NCBI RefSeq assembly: GCF_013761175.1
Contig: NZ_JACDUR010000008.1
Span: 124,001-188,000 of the forward strand
Direction: 5' to 3'
Length of the DNA stretch: 64,000 nucleotides
DNA from: Nonomuraea soli
GTDB lineage: Bacteria; Actinomycetota; Actinomycetes; Streptosporangiales; Streptosporangiaceae
The translations under genes and the position numbers were made by a program. The notes under the pieces were generated by a model. It was not told where the DNA came from and did not search any database. It was given only the letters and a program-made list of their open reading frames with translations. The first letter of the stretch is position 1. Each line of letters opens with the position of its first letter. Shown here piece by piece: positions 36,890 to 44,229 of this stretch.

Positions 36890-36904
36890 GCCCCTGAGCT
36901 CCCC

Positions 36905-36932
36905 GGTCAGGCCCCGGTTTACCGGGGCTGAC
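36905..36932. promoter_or_regulatory. near-perfect inverted repeat between divergent GT4 and HAD genes
   Basis: GTCAG-G-CCCCGGT (36906-36918) and ACCGGGG-CTGAC (36921-36932) are complementary apart from one bulged G, with a 2-bp centre. Located 17 bp from the GT4 start and 37 bp from the HAD start. Symmetry and position fit an operator controlling both genes. Confidence 0.5.
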
Positions 36933-36968
36933 CTCGGGTAGTCGCCACGCACTTCCTGGAGGTGTGAG

Positions 36969-37613
36969 ATGTCAATGAGCCGCCGTCCTGCCGCCGTGCT
37001 CTTCGAGCGCGACGGAGCGTTGATCCGCGACGTGCCGCGCATCGCCGATCCCGAACAGGTGAACCCGGTGCCGGGCGCCGCCGACGCGTTGAGCCGGTTG
37101 CGGCGCGCGGGAGTGATGATCGCCGTGCTGGCCAGCGAGCCGGGGGTGTCGACCGGCGAGGTGTCGGCCGACGAGTTGCACCAGGTCAACGCCCGGGTGG
37201 AGGAACTGCTCGGGCCTTTCGACGCCTGGGCGATCTGTGTGCACGACGTGGCCGACTCGTGTTCCTGCCGCAAGCCGCGGCCGGGGCTCATCATCAGGGC
37301 GGCGGCGATCATGGATATCAGCCCGCTCGACTGCGTCATCGTGGGCGACGAAGGAGGCGACTCGCAGGCCGCCAAGGCGGCGGGCGCCCGCAGCATCCTC
37401 ATCTCGCAGGCCAGGAGGTCCGCAACCGTGCGCAACGTTCTCGTTCCCGACCCGCGCAGCGGACGCCCGCCGGCCGCGCCCGACCAGACGGCCACCGACC
37501 TCACCGAGGCCGTGGACCAGATCATGGAGCTGGAGCCGGTCGAGCGGCTCAACCAGCTGGTCGCCGGGGGAGCGCTGCACCCCGCCCAGGTGGCCGCCTG
37601 GAGCAGATGGTGA
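36969..37613 (+). CDS. HAD-IIIA-like protein with altered nucleophile (GmhB-like)
   Basis: 214 aa, ATG 36969 after GGAGGTG. It resembles heptose-bisphosphate phosphatases: a zinc site CVH...CSC followed by RKPRPG, and VIVGDEGGDSQAAKAAG as the metal-binding motif. The first HAD motif, normally DRDGTL, is ERDGAL (Glu13-Arg-Asp15-Gly-Ala): the nucleophilic Asp is a Glu. Normal phosphatase chemistry is therefore unlikely, and it may be a pseudoenzyme. A ~45-residue helical C-terminal extension follows. Possible partner of the divergent glycosyltransferase (inference). Confidence 0.8.
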   Translation: MSMSRRPAAVLFERDGALIRDVPRIADPEQVNPVPGAADALSRLRRAGVMIAVLASEPGVSTGEVSADELHQVNARVEELLGPFDAWAICVHDVADSCSCRKPRPGLIIRAAAIMDISPLDCVIVGDEGGDSQAAKAAGARSILISQARRSATVRNVLVPDPRSGRPPAAPDQTATDLTEAVDQIMELEPVERLNQLVAGGALHPAQVAAWSRW

Positions 37614-37628
37614 ACGTGGTGGTGTGAA

Positions 37629-37655
37629 GGCGCGCGCCGCGGGTAGGCGCGCGCC
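37629..37655. other. hairpin between the HAD-like gene and whiB-like gene
   Basis: GGCGCGCGCC (37629-37638) is repeated at 37646-37655; being self-complementary, the copies form a 10-bp stem with a 7-nt loop. It may be a weak terminator, or an attenuator ahead of the WhiB gene 27 bp downstream. Confidence 0.5.
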
Positions 37656-37682
37656 GACCGCATCTTCGTCTACGGAAGCGTC

Positions 37683-37940
37683 ATGGCCGTCATCATCGAC
37701 TGGGTCCGCCGGGCCGCGTGCCTGGACCACGACCCCGACCTGTTCTTTCCGATCTCGTTCGTCGGCCTCAGCCGCGCGCAGGTCGACCGCGCCAAAGCCG
37801 TCTGCGGCTCCTGCCCCGTACGGCAGGCGTGCCTGACCTACGCGCTCGACACCGGGCAGCAGCACGGTGTCTGGGGCGGGCTTGAACCCGACGAACGCCG
37901 CACCGCCCACAAACACCACACCATCCGCCACGCCGCCTGA
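37683..37940 (+). CDS. WhiB-family [4Fe-4S] transcription factor
   Basis: 85 aa. Four cluster cysteines at residues 13, 41, 44 and 50 (C...CGSCPVRQAC). The beta-turn motif GVWGGL is followed by a basic tail (DERRTAHKHH), as in all Wbl proteins. These actinobacterial proteins bind sigma factor/DNA through an NO/O2-sensitive iron-sulfur cluster. Which Wbl class this is cannot be assigned confidently; the short size fits the WhiB1-like or minimal types. No strong Shine-Dalgarno is seen. Confidence 0.93.
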   Translation: MAVIIDWVRRAACLDHDPDLFFPISFVGLSRAQVDRAKAVCGSCPVRQACLTYALDTGQQHGVWGGLEPDERRTAHKHHTIRHAA

Positions 37941-37950
37941 CCAAACCGGG

Positions 37951-38032
37951 CCAGCTCAACCAGGCCAGCTCAACCGGGCTCTCAACCCGGCCCGTTCAAC
38001 CGGGCCCTCAACCCGGCCCGTTCAGCCAAGCC
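37951..38032. repeat. tandem repeats of 14 and 26 bp
   Basis: Two 14-bp units (CCAGCTCAACCAGG, CCAGCTCAACCGGG at 37951-37978) are followed by two 26-bp units (37981-38006, 38007-38032) sharing CTCAACCCGGCCCGTTCA. The units also contain mutually complementary CCGGG/CCCGG stretches, so the transcript could fold. The array fills the gap between convergent whiB-like and ankyrin-like genes and may help termination. Confidence 0.75.
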
Positions 38033-38048
38033 CTCAAGGTCGGCCGAC

Positions 38049-38729
38049 TCAGCCGAGCCCGAACCACGGCTCCGCCGCCAGGCGCCGCTCCAGCACGTCG
38101 CGGTCGCCCGCCCCGGCGAGGGCCGCGGTCAGGGAGCGCGCCCGCGCCAGGTGCCCGGCCGCCTCCCGCGTCAGCCCCGCCGCCGCGCACGCCCTGGCCA
38201 GCCCCTCCGCGGCGAAGGCGTGGTCCCAGTCGGCCATCGCCTCCGGATGCTCCCGCACCAGCTGCGCGCAGCGCCGCGCGTGCCGCAGCGCCACGTCGGG
38301 CAGCCCGACGGCGACCGCGGTGGCGCTGATGAGATGCTCGGCCCGCGCGTGGTTGGCCTCGTCGCCCACCTCCAGCCAGTGCAGCGCCGCCGCGTACGCG
38401 CCGTAGAGCGCCCGCTCGCGCTCGGCGGGGGTGCTGCCGGGCGACAGGTCCTGCTCGATCTGGTCCCAGGTGTCGTTGTTGAGCTCCACGGCGAACCACC
38501 GGTGCAGATCGCGTTCGGCGATCATCTTGTCGCCCGCCGCGGAGACCAGCTCGTGCCAGCCCGCGTAGCCGTACTCCCTGGCCAGGACCAGCTGCGCCTC
38601 GCGCAGCGTGAAGCCCTCGGCCGCCGCGCCCGCGCGGGCCAGCGCCGCGGGGTTGCCCTTGGCCACGGCCCGCCGCAACTGCTTGGCCTGGGCCTTGAGA
38701 CTGTCGAGTGAGGGCAGGGTGCGCGTCAT
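38049..38729 (-). CDS. hypothetical protein with ankyrin-protein-type N-terminus and helical repeats
   Basis: 226 aa from ATG 38729, preceded by GGAGG. The N-terminal MTRTLPSLDSLKAQAKQLRR and FTLREAQLVLAREYGYAGW match the leader found on many actinobacterial ankyrin-repeat proteins. The rest is Ala/Leu/Arg-rich helix (DVALRHARRCAQLVREHPEA, GLARACAAAGLTREAAGHLA), more TPR-like than ankyrin. Function unknown. Downstream of the deformylase gene on the same strand with a 122-bp gap. Confidence 0.75.
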   Translation of the reverse strand: MTRTLPSLDSLKAQAKQLRRAVAKGNPAALARAGAAAEGFTLREAQLVLAREYGYAGWHELVSAAGDKMIAERDLHRWFAVELNNDTWDQIEQDLSPGSTPAERERALYGAYAAALHWLEVGDEANHARAEHLISATAVAVGLPDVALRHARRCAQLVREHPEAMADWDHAFAAEGLARACAAAGLTREAAGHLARARSLTAALAGAGDRDVLERRLAAEPWFGLG

Positions 38730-38851
38730 GGTCGACCTCCGGTCAGCCTCGCGTCCGCTGATGCCGAGGCATGACACGAAGAACGGCGAAGAATCCAGGT
38801 GCACTCGGTGCTTGCCGCGGACGAGGGGCGCCCTGGTGCGCGCTGCTCACA

Positions 38852-39274
38852 TCATAGCGGGATGACCACCCCGTCGAGGTGGTCCACCTCGTGCTGCAGG
38901 ATGCGGGCGAGCATGCCGATCGCCTTGACCGTGACGGGCTTGCCGCTCATGTCGCGGCCGCGTGCGGTCACCGCGAAGGCACGTTCCAAAGCGCGCCACT
39001 GGCCGGGCGCCGACAGGCACGCCTCGTCGGCCACGATCGTGCGCTCCGACAACTCCAGCCGCGGGTTGACCAGGTGGCCCGCGCGGCCGTCGTAGTTGTA
39101 GACCAGCACCCGCAGCGGCACCCCGAGCTGGGGCGCGGCCAGCCCGGCTCCGCCGACGGCCGAGCGCATGGTGAGGGTGAGGGATTTGACCAGCTGTCTC
39201 AGCTGCTTGTCGAACACGGTCACGGGTTCTGCCATCGTTCGGAGGGCAGGATCGTCAATGGCACAGATAGGCAC
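38852..39274 (-). CDS. def: peptide deformylase (short form)
   Basis: 140 aa from GTG 39274, with GGGGAG six bases upstream; TTG 39280 would leave no spacing. Motif 1 GAGLAAPQ (residues 42-49), motif 2 EACLS with metal-ligand Cys86 (usual EGCLS), motif 3 HEVDH with His128, Glu129 and His132. Removes the formyl group from nascent proteins. It ends eight residues after motif 3, so the C-terminal helix of type-1 enzymes is missing and it is shorter than the common ~165-180 aa. Probably an accessory deformylase. Confidence 0.87.
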   Translation of the reverse strand: MPICAIDDPALRTMAEPVTVFDKQLRQLVKSLTLTMRSAVGGAGLAAPQLGVPLRVLVYNYDGRAGHLVNPRLELSERTIVADEACLSAPGQWRALERAFAVTARGRDMSGKPVTVKAIGMLARILQHEVDHLDGVVIPL

Positions 39275-39348
39275 ACGCAACTCCCCGATGCGTCGCGACG
39301 TCTCCGACCAGGATGCCCGCAGCCGGCGGAGATCAACCGCACAAACCT

Positions 39349-39418
39349 GTTAACGGCGTGTTGCGCGGATGAGCGTGAAGTTACTGCCGCACAGTGAGTC
39401 CGCGCCGAAGTGCGTAAC
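39349..39418 (+). promoter_or_regulatory. GTTA/TAAC half-sites upstream of narK
   Basis: GTTAAC (39349-39354), GTTAC (39380-39384) and GTAAC (39414-39418) are spaced 31 and 34 bp apart, about three helical turns each. They lie in the region where GlnR or NnaR would bind. The full GlnR consensus is not matched, so this is only a candidate. Confidence 0.3.
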
Positions 39419-39441
39419 GGGCGATACCTACCTTCTGGCCC

Positions 39442-40737
39442 ATGACGCGATGGATCACCGACTGGCGCCCCGACGAGGCGGCCTTCTGGGAGAGCAAGGG
39501 CAAGCGGGTGGCCAGGCGCAACCTGGTCTTCTCCATCCTGGCCGAACACCTCGGCTTCACGGTCTGGACGGTGTGGAGCGTCGTGGCGACCCGGCTGGGC
39601 GGCTACGAGTTCACCACCGACCAGCTGTTCTGGCTGACCGCGCTGCCGAACCTCATCGGCTCGGCGCTGCGCATCCCCTACACCTTCGGCCCGGCGCGGT
39701 TCGGCGGGCGCAACTTCACCGTCTTCAGCGCGCTCATGCTGATCGTCCCGGCCATCGGGCTCGGCATCGCGGTCAACAACCCGGCCACGCCGTTCTGGCT
39801 CTTCCTGGTGATCGCCGCGACCGCCGGTGTCGGCGGCGGCAACTTCGCCTCCAGCATGGCCAACATCACCTACTTCTACCCGCAGTCCAAGCAGGGCTCG
39901 GCCCTCGGGCTGAACGCGGCGGGCGGCAACATCGGCGTCAGCACCGTGCAGATCATCATGCCGCTGGTGATCGGCGGCCTGGGCCTGGCGGCGGCGGGCT
40001 GGTTCTGGATCCCCCTGGCCATCGTCGCGGCGGCCTGCGCCTGGTTCTTCATGGACAACCTGACCACCGCCAAGGCCTCGCCGCGCGAACTGCTCCAGTC
40101 GACCAGGAGCGGCCAGACCTGGATCATGTCGTTCCTCTACATCGGCACCTTCGGCTCGTTCATCGGCTACTCCACGGCCTTCCCGCTGCTGGCCAAGAGC
40201 CTGTTCCCGGGCTTCCCGACCTGGGTGGCCTTCGCGGGGCCGCTCATCGGCTCGCTGATCCGCCCCGTCGGCGGCTGGTTGTCCGACCGGCTCGGCGGCG
40301 GCCGCGTGACGTTGTGGAACTTCGCCGCCATGGGCGTCGGCGTCGTGCTGGTCTGGGCGACCACCGGCTCGGGCAACTTCTGGCTGTTCTTCCTCGCCTT
40401 CCAGCTGCTCTTCCTGACGGCCGGCATCGGCAACGGCTCCACCTACCGGATGATCCCGGCCATCTTCCAGACGCTCGCGCTGGCGGCGGGCAGGAGCGCG
40501 GAGTACGGCAAGCGCCAGGCCTCCGCGGCGATCGGCATCATCTCGGCGGTCGGCGCCTTCGGCGGATTCCTCATCAACCGCGCCTTCGGCATGAGCTTCG
40601 CCGCCACCGGCAGCCCGGCCTCGGCCTTCCTCGCCTTCGGCCTGTTCTACGTGGCCTGCTTCGCCACCACCTGGTGGTGCTACACCCGCACGGTCGGCGT
40701 CGCCCGTGTCCCGAGCCTGGCCCACGCCCGGGTGTGA
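39442..40737 (+). CDS. narK: NarK-family nitrate/nitrite transporter
   Basis: 431 aa MFS protein with about 12 TM segments. Nitrate-transporter signatures are visible: GVGGGNFASSMANITYFYP (nitrate signature 1, ~residue 135) and GLNAAGGNIGVSTVQIIMP just after; the second signature appears as GPLIGSLIRPVGGWLSDRLG. Imports nitrate and/or exports nitrite across the cytoplasmic membrane. It starts the nitrate assimilation cluster, 58 bp before nasA on the same strand. Soil actinomycetes usually induce it under nitrogen limitation through GlnR. Confidence 0.94.
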   Translation: MTRWITDWRPDEAAFWESKGKRVARRNLVFSILAEHLGFTVWTVWSVVATRLGGYEFTTDQLFWLTALPNLIGSALRIPYTFGPARFGGRNFTVFSALMLIVPAIGLGIAVNNPATPFWLFLVIAATAGVGGGNFASSMANITYFYPQSKQGSALGLNAAGGNIGVSTVQIIMPLVIGGLGLAAAGWFWIPLAIVAAACAWFFMDNLTTAKASPRELLQSTRSGQTWIMSFLYIGTFGSFIGYSTAFPLLAKSLFPGFPTWVAFAGPLIGSLIRPVGGWLSDRLGGGRVTLWNFAAMGVGVVLVWATTGSGNFWLFFLAFQLLFLTAGIGNGSTYRMIPAIFQTLALAAGRSAEYGKRQASAAIGIISAVGAFGGFLINRAFGMSFAATGSPASAFLAFGLFYVACFATTWWCYTRTVGVARVPSLAHARV

Positions 40738-40762
40738 ATTCTCACCACCGGACGTGAAGGCC

Positions 40763-40781
40763 TGTTAGCACGCCGGTAACA
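40763..40781 (+). promoter_or_regulatory. TGTTA-N9-TAACA inverted repeat before nasA
   Basis: Perfect 5-bp arms (40763-40767 and 40777-40781) lie in the 58-bp narK-nasA gap, just upstream of the nasA ribosome-binding region. The half-sites resemble those upstream of narK, so a shared regulator (GlnR or NnaR) is possible. Confidence 0.35.
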
Positions 40782-40795
40782 GAAGGGACCCAGGT

Positions 40796-42838
40796 GTGAA
40801 ATCGCACCAAAGCACGATCGACGTCGTGAGAACGCACTGCCCGTATTGCGCCCTGCAATGCGGAATGACCGTCACGGCCGGCACGCCGGTCGTGATCGAA
40901 CCGCGGACCGACATACCGGCCAACGCGGGCGGTGCGCTGTGCCAGAAGGGCTGGACGTCCGGCGAGCTGCTCTCCCACCCCGACCGGCTGACCACCCCGC
41001 TGCTGTACGGCAAGCCCGCCACGTGGGACGAGGCGCTCGACCACATCGCCTCCCGCCTGGCCGAGCTGCGGCGCGAGCACGGCCCCGACTCCGTCGGCGT
41101 CTTCGGCGGCGGCGGCCTGACCAACGAGAAGGCCTACACGCTGGGTAAGTTCGCCCGCGTCGCCCTGGGCACCAGCCAGATCGACTACAACGGCCGCTTC
41201 TGCATGTCGTCGGCGGCGGCCGCCTCCATCCGCGCCTTCGGCATGGACCGCGGCATGCCGTTCCCGATCACCGACCTGGCCTCCGCCGACGTCGTGATGC
41301 TGGCGGGGGCGAACGTGGCCGAGACCATGCCGCCGTTCGTCCGCCACCTGCCGCGCCTGATCGTCATCGACCCCCGCCGCACGGCGACCGCCAAGCTCGC
41401 CTGGCTGCACCTGCAGCCCGCTCCCGGCACCGACCTGGCCCTGGCCCTCGGCCTGCTCCACCTGGCCATCGCCGAAGGCCTGGTCGACGACGACTACGTC
41501 GCCCGGCGCACCAACGGCTTCGACGCCGTCAAGACCTCCGCGGCCGCCTGGTGGCCCGAGCGTGTGGAACGTATCACCGGCGTGCCCGTGGCCCGCATGC
41601 GCCAGGCCGCCTTCGCCCTGGCCAAGGCCGACAGGGCGATCATCCTGACCGGCCGCGGCGCCGAGCAGCACGCCAAGGGCACCGACACCGTCACCTCCTT
41701 CATCAACCTGGCGCTGGCCCTCGGCCTGCCCGGCCGCGAGGGCTCCGGCTACGGCTGCCTCACCGGCCAGGGCAACGGCCAGGGCGGCCGCGAGCACGGG
41801 CAGAAGGCCGACCAGCTGCCCGGCTACCGCAAGATCGACGACCCCGCCGCCCGCGCCCACGTCGCCGGCGTCTGGGGCGTCGACCCCGGCACGCTGCCAG
41901 GTCCCGGCCGCAGCGCCTACGAGCTCCTGGCCGCCCTCGGCACCGCGGATGGCCCGCGCTCGCTGCTGCTGTTCGGATCCAACCCCGTCGTCTCCGCGCC
42001 CGCCTCCCTGGCGGTCGCCGAGCGGCTCCGATCACTGGACTTCCTGGTCGTGGCGGACTTCGTGCGGTCGGAGACCGCCGAGCTGGCCGACGTCGTGCTC
42101 CCCACAACGCAGTGGGCCGAGGAGAGCGGCACCATGACCAACCTCGAAGGGCGCGTGCTCCTGCGCCGCCAGGCCGTCGAACCGCCCAACGGCGTGCGGT
42201 CCGACCTCTTCGTCCTCGCCGAGCTCGCCGCCAGGCTGGGCGACCACAAGTTCGCCACCGAACCCCGCGAGGTCTTCGACGAGCTGCGCCGCGCCAGCGC
42301 CGGAGGAAGCGCCGACTACTCCGGCATCACCTACGAGCGCATCGCCGACGAGACCGGCGTCTTCTGGCCCTGCCCCTCCGAGGACCACCCGGGCACGCCC
42401 CGGCCCTTCCTCGACCGCTTCGCCCACCCCGACGGCCGCGCCCGCTTCGTCGCCGTCGAGCACCGGCCGCCGGCCGAGGAGGCGGACGACGACTACCCCG
42501 TCTACCTCACCACCGGCCGCGTGCTGGCGCACTACCAGAGCGGCGCCCAGACCCGCAGGATCGCCCCGCTCGTCGAGGCGGCCCCCGAGACCTTCGTCGA
42601 GATCCACCCCGCTCTGGCCGAGCACCTGGAGATCAGCTCCGGCGACCAGGTCCGCGTGACCAGCCGCCGCGGCAGCACCGAAACAGTGGCGCGCGTCAGC
42701 GACACGATCCGTCCCGACACCGTGTTCATGCCCTTCCACTGGGAGGGCGCCAACCGGCTGACCAATCCGGCCCTGGATCCCACCTCGCGCATGCCGGAGT
42801 TCAAGGTGTGCGCCGTCCGACTGGAGCGCGTCGCATGA
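40796..42838 (+). CDS. nasA: assimilatory nitrate reductase catalytic subunit
   Basis: 680 aa molybdopterin oxidoreductase. The [4Fe-4S] cysteines are C15, C18, C22 and C49 (CPYCALQC ... ALCQKG). QKGWTSGELLSHPDRLTTPL is the typical next segment. A C-terminal molydop-binding domain covers ~residues 560-680 (VYLTTGRVLAHYQSGAQTRR). No twin-Arg signal, so cytoplasmic, as expected of Nas enzymes. It lacks the C-terminal [2Fe-2S] BFD domain of some NasA proteins; the next gene supplies one. GTG 40796. Its stop overlaps the next start (ATGA). Confidence 0.94.
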   Translation: MKSHQSTIDVVRTHCPYCALQCGMTVTAGTPVVIEPRTDIPANAGGALCQKGWTSGELLSHPDRLTTPLLYGKPATWDEALDHIASRLAELRREHGPDSVGVFGGGGLTNEKAYTLGKFARVALGTSQIDYNGRFCMSSAAAASIRAFGMDRGMPFPITDLASADVVMLAGANVAETMPPFVRHLPRLIVIDPRRTATAKLAWLHLQPAPGTDLALALGLLHLAIAEGLVDDDYVARRTNGFDAVKTSAAAWWPERVERITGVPVARMRQAAFALAKADRAIILTGRGAEQHAKGTDTVTSFINLALALGLPGREGSGYGCLTGQGNGQGGREHGQKADQLPGYRKIDDPAARAHVAGVWGVDPGTLPGPGRSAYELLAALGTADGPRSLLLFGSNPVVSAPASLAVAERLRSLDFLVVADFVRSETAELADVVLPTTQWAEESGTMTNLEGRVLLRRQAVEPPNGVRSDLFVLAELAARLGDHKFATEPREVFDELRRASAGGSADYSGITYERIADETGVFWPCPSEDHPGTPRPFLDRFAHPDGRARFVAVEHRPPAEEADDDYPVYLTTGRVLAHYQSGAQTRRIAPLVEAAPETFVEIHPALAEHLEISSGDQVRVTSRRGSTETVARVSDTIRPDTVFMPFHWEGANRLTNPALDPTSRMPEFKVCAVRLERVA

Positions 42839-44229
42839 GAATCGTTGTCGTCGGGAACGGGATGGCCGGGTCCCGCTTCGTCACCGAGCTGACCGACCGG
42901 ACCAAGGACTTCCGCGTCACCGTCATGGGCGAGGAAGCCTGGCAGCCCTACAACCGGGTGCTGCTGTCGAACGTCCTGGCCGGAGGCTACGGCCCCGACC
43001 AGGTCCGCCTCCTCGACCCCTCCTGGTACGGCGAGCACGGCGTCCAGGCCCTGCTCGGCACCCAGGTGCACCACATCGACCGCGAGACCAGGGCGGTGAT
43101 CGCCGCCTCCGGCGAACGCGTGCCGTACGACATCCTCGTGCTGGCCACCGGCAGCGAGGCCGTCGTCCCGCCGATCCCGGGCGTCGAGCGCGCGATCAGC
43201 TTCCGCACCCTCGACGACTGCCAGCAGATCCTCGCCCGCTCCACCGGCGCCTCGCGCGCCGTGGTCGTCGGCGGCGGCCTGCTCGGCATCGAGGCCGCCC
43301 GCGGCCTGGCCGGGCGCGGCCTGCCCGTCACCCTGCTGCACCTCGCCGGCCACCTCATGGAACGCCAGCTCGACGCCGAGGCCGGGCTGGTGCTCGGCGA
43401 GACCCTGGCCGCCCTCGGCGTCGAGGTCCGCACCGGCGTCAACGTCGCCGAGGTCCTCGACGACGGTGTACGGCTCGCCGACGGCGAGTTCGTCCCCGGC
43501 GACCTGGCCGTCCTGGCCTGCGGCGTACGCCCCCTGACCCGCCTGGCCCAGGACGCCGGCCTGGAGGTACGGCGGGGCGTCGTCGTCGACGACGAGATGC
43601 GCACCGACGACCCGTCCATCTTCGCCATCGGCGAGTGCGCGGAACACGCGGGCACCGTCTACGGCCTCGTCGCCCCCGCCTGGGAGCAGGCCGAGGTCGC
43701 CGCCACCGTCATCGCCGGTGGCAAGGCCCTCTACCGCGGCTCCCGCCTGGTCACCCGCCTCAAGGCCCGCAGCGTCGAACTGGCCGCCATGGGCGAGACG
43801 CACCTAACCGAGGAGCACGCCGAGGTCGTGCGCTTCAGCCACCGCGCCAAGGGCACCTACCGCAAGCTCGTGATCAAGGAAGGGCGCCTGGTCGGCGCGA
43901 TCGTCCTGGGGGAGAGCGACGCCGTCGGCACGCTCACCCACCTGTTCGACCGCGGCGGCCCCCTCCCCGGCGACCGGGCCGGGCTGTTGTTCCCCGGCCT
44001 CTCGGGGGCCGCCGCGGCCGACAGCCCGGTCCGGATGCCGGACTCGGCCAAGGTCTGCCAGTGCAACAACGTCACCAAGGGCCAGATCCGGGCCTGCTGG
44101 GAGGCCGGAGCGCGCGACGTGGCGGGCGTGGCCGCCGCCACCCGCGCCACCACCGGATGCGGGTCGTGCAAGGCCGCGGTCGAAGGGATCGTCGGCTGGC
44201 TTTGTGAGCAGGAAGGGGTGTCGGCATGA
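42835..44229 (+). CDS. FAD/[2Fe-2S] oxidoreductase, probable electron donor of nitrate reductase
   Basis: 464 aa from ATG 42835, which overlaps the nasA stop by 4 bp; the frame upstream is a shadow. A pyridine-nucleotide-disulfide-oxidoreductase fold has FAD motif VVGNGMAGSRF, NAD motif VVVGGGLLGIEAARGLAGRG and IFAIGECAEHAG. The last ~55 aa are a BFD-like [2Fe-2S] domain (VCQCNNVTKGQI ... TTGCGSCK). It resembles NasB/NasC-type subunits that pass electrons from NAD(P)H to NasA. The fused BFD compensates for its absence from NasA. Confidence 0.9.
   Translation: MRIVVVGNGMAGSRFVTELTDRTKDFRVTVMGEEAWQPYNRVLLSNVLAGGYGPDQVRLLDPSWYGEHGVQALLGTQVHHIDRETRAVIAASGERVPYDILVLATGSEAVVPPIPGVERAISFRTLDDCQQILARSTGASRAVVVGGGLLGIEAARGLAGRGLPVTLLHLAGHLMERQLDAEAGLVLGETLAALGVEVRTGVNVAEVLDDGVRLADGEFVPGDLAVLACGVRPLTRLAQDAGLEVRRGVVVDDEMRTDDPSIFAIGECAEHAGTVYGLVAPAWEQAEVAATVIAGGKALYRGSRLVTRLKARSVELAAMGETHLTEEHAEVVRFSHRAKGTYRKLVIKEGRLVGAIVLGESDAVGTLTHLFDRGGPLPGDRAGLLFPGLSGAAAADSPVRMPDSAKVCQCNNVTKGQIRACWEAGARDVAGVAAATRATTGCGSCKAAVEGIVGWLCEQEGVSA

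Noticed and set aside
37951..38032. A CRISPR array
   Set aside because: The units abut directly without unique spacers of constant length and no cas gene is present.
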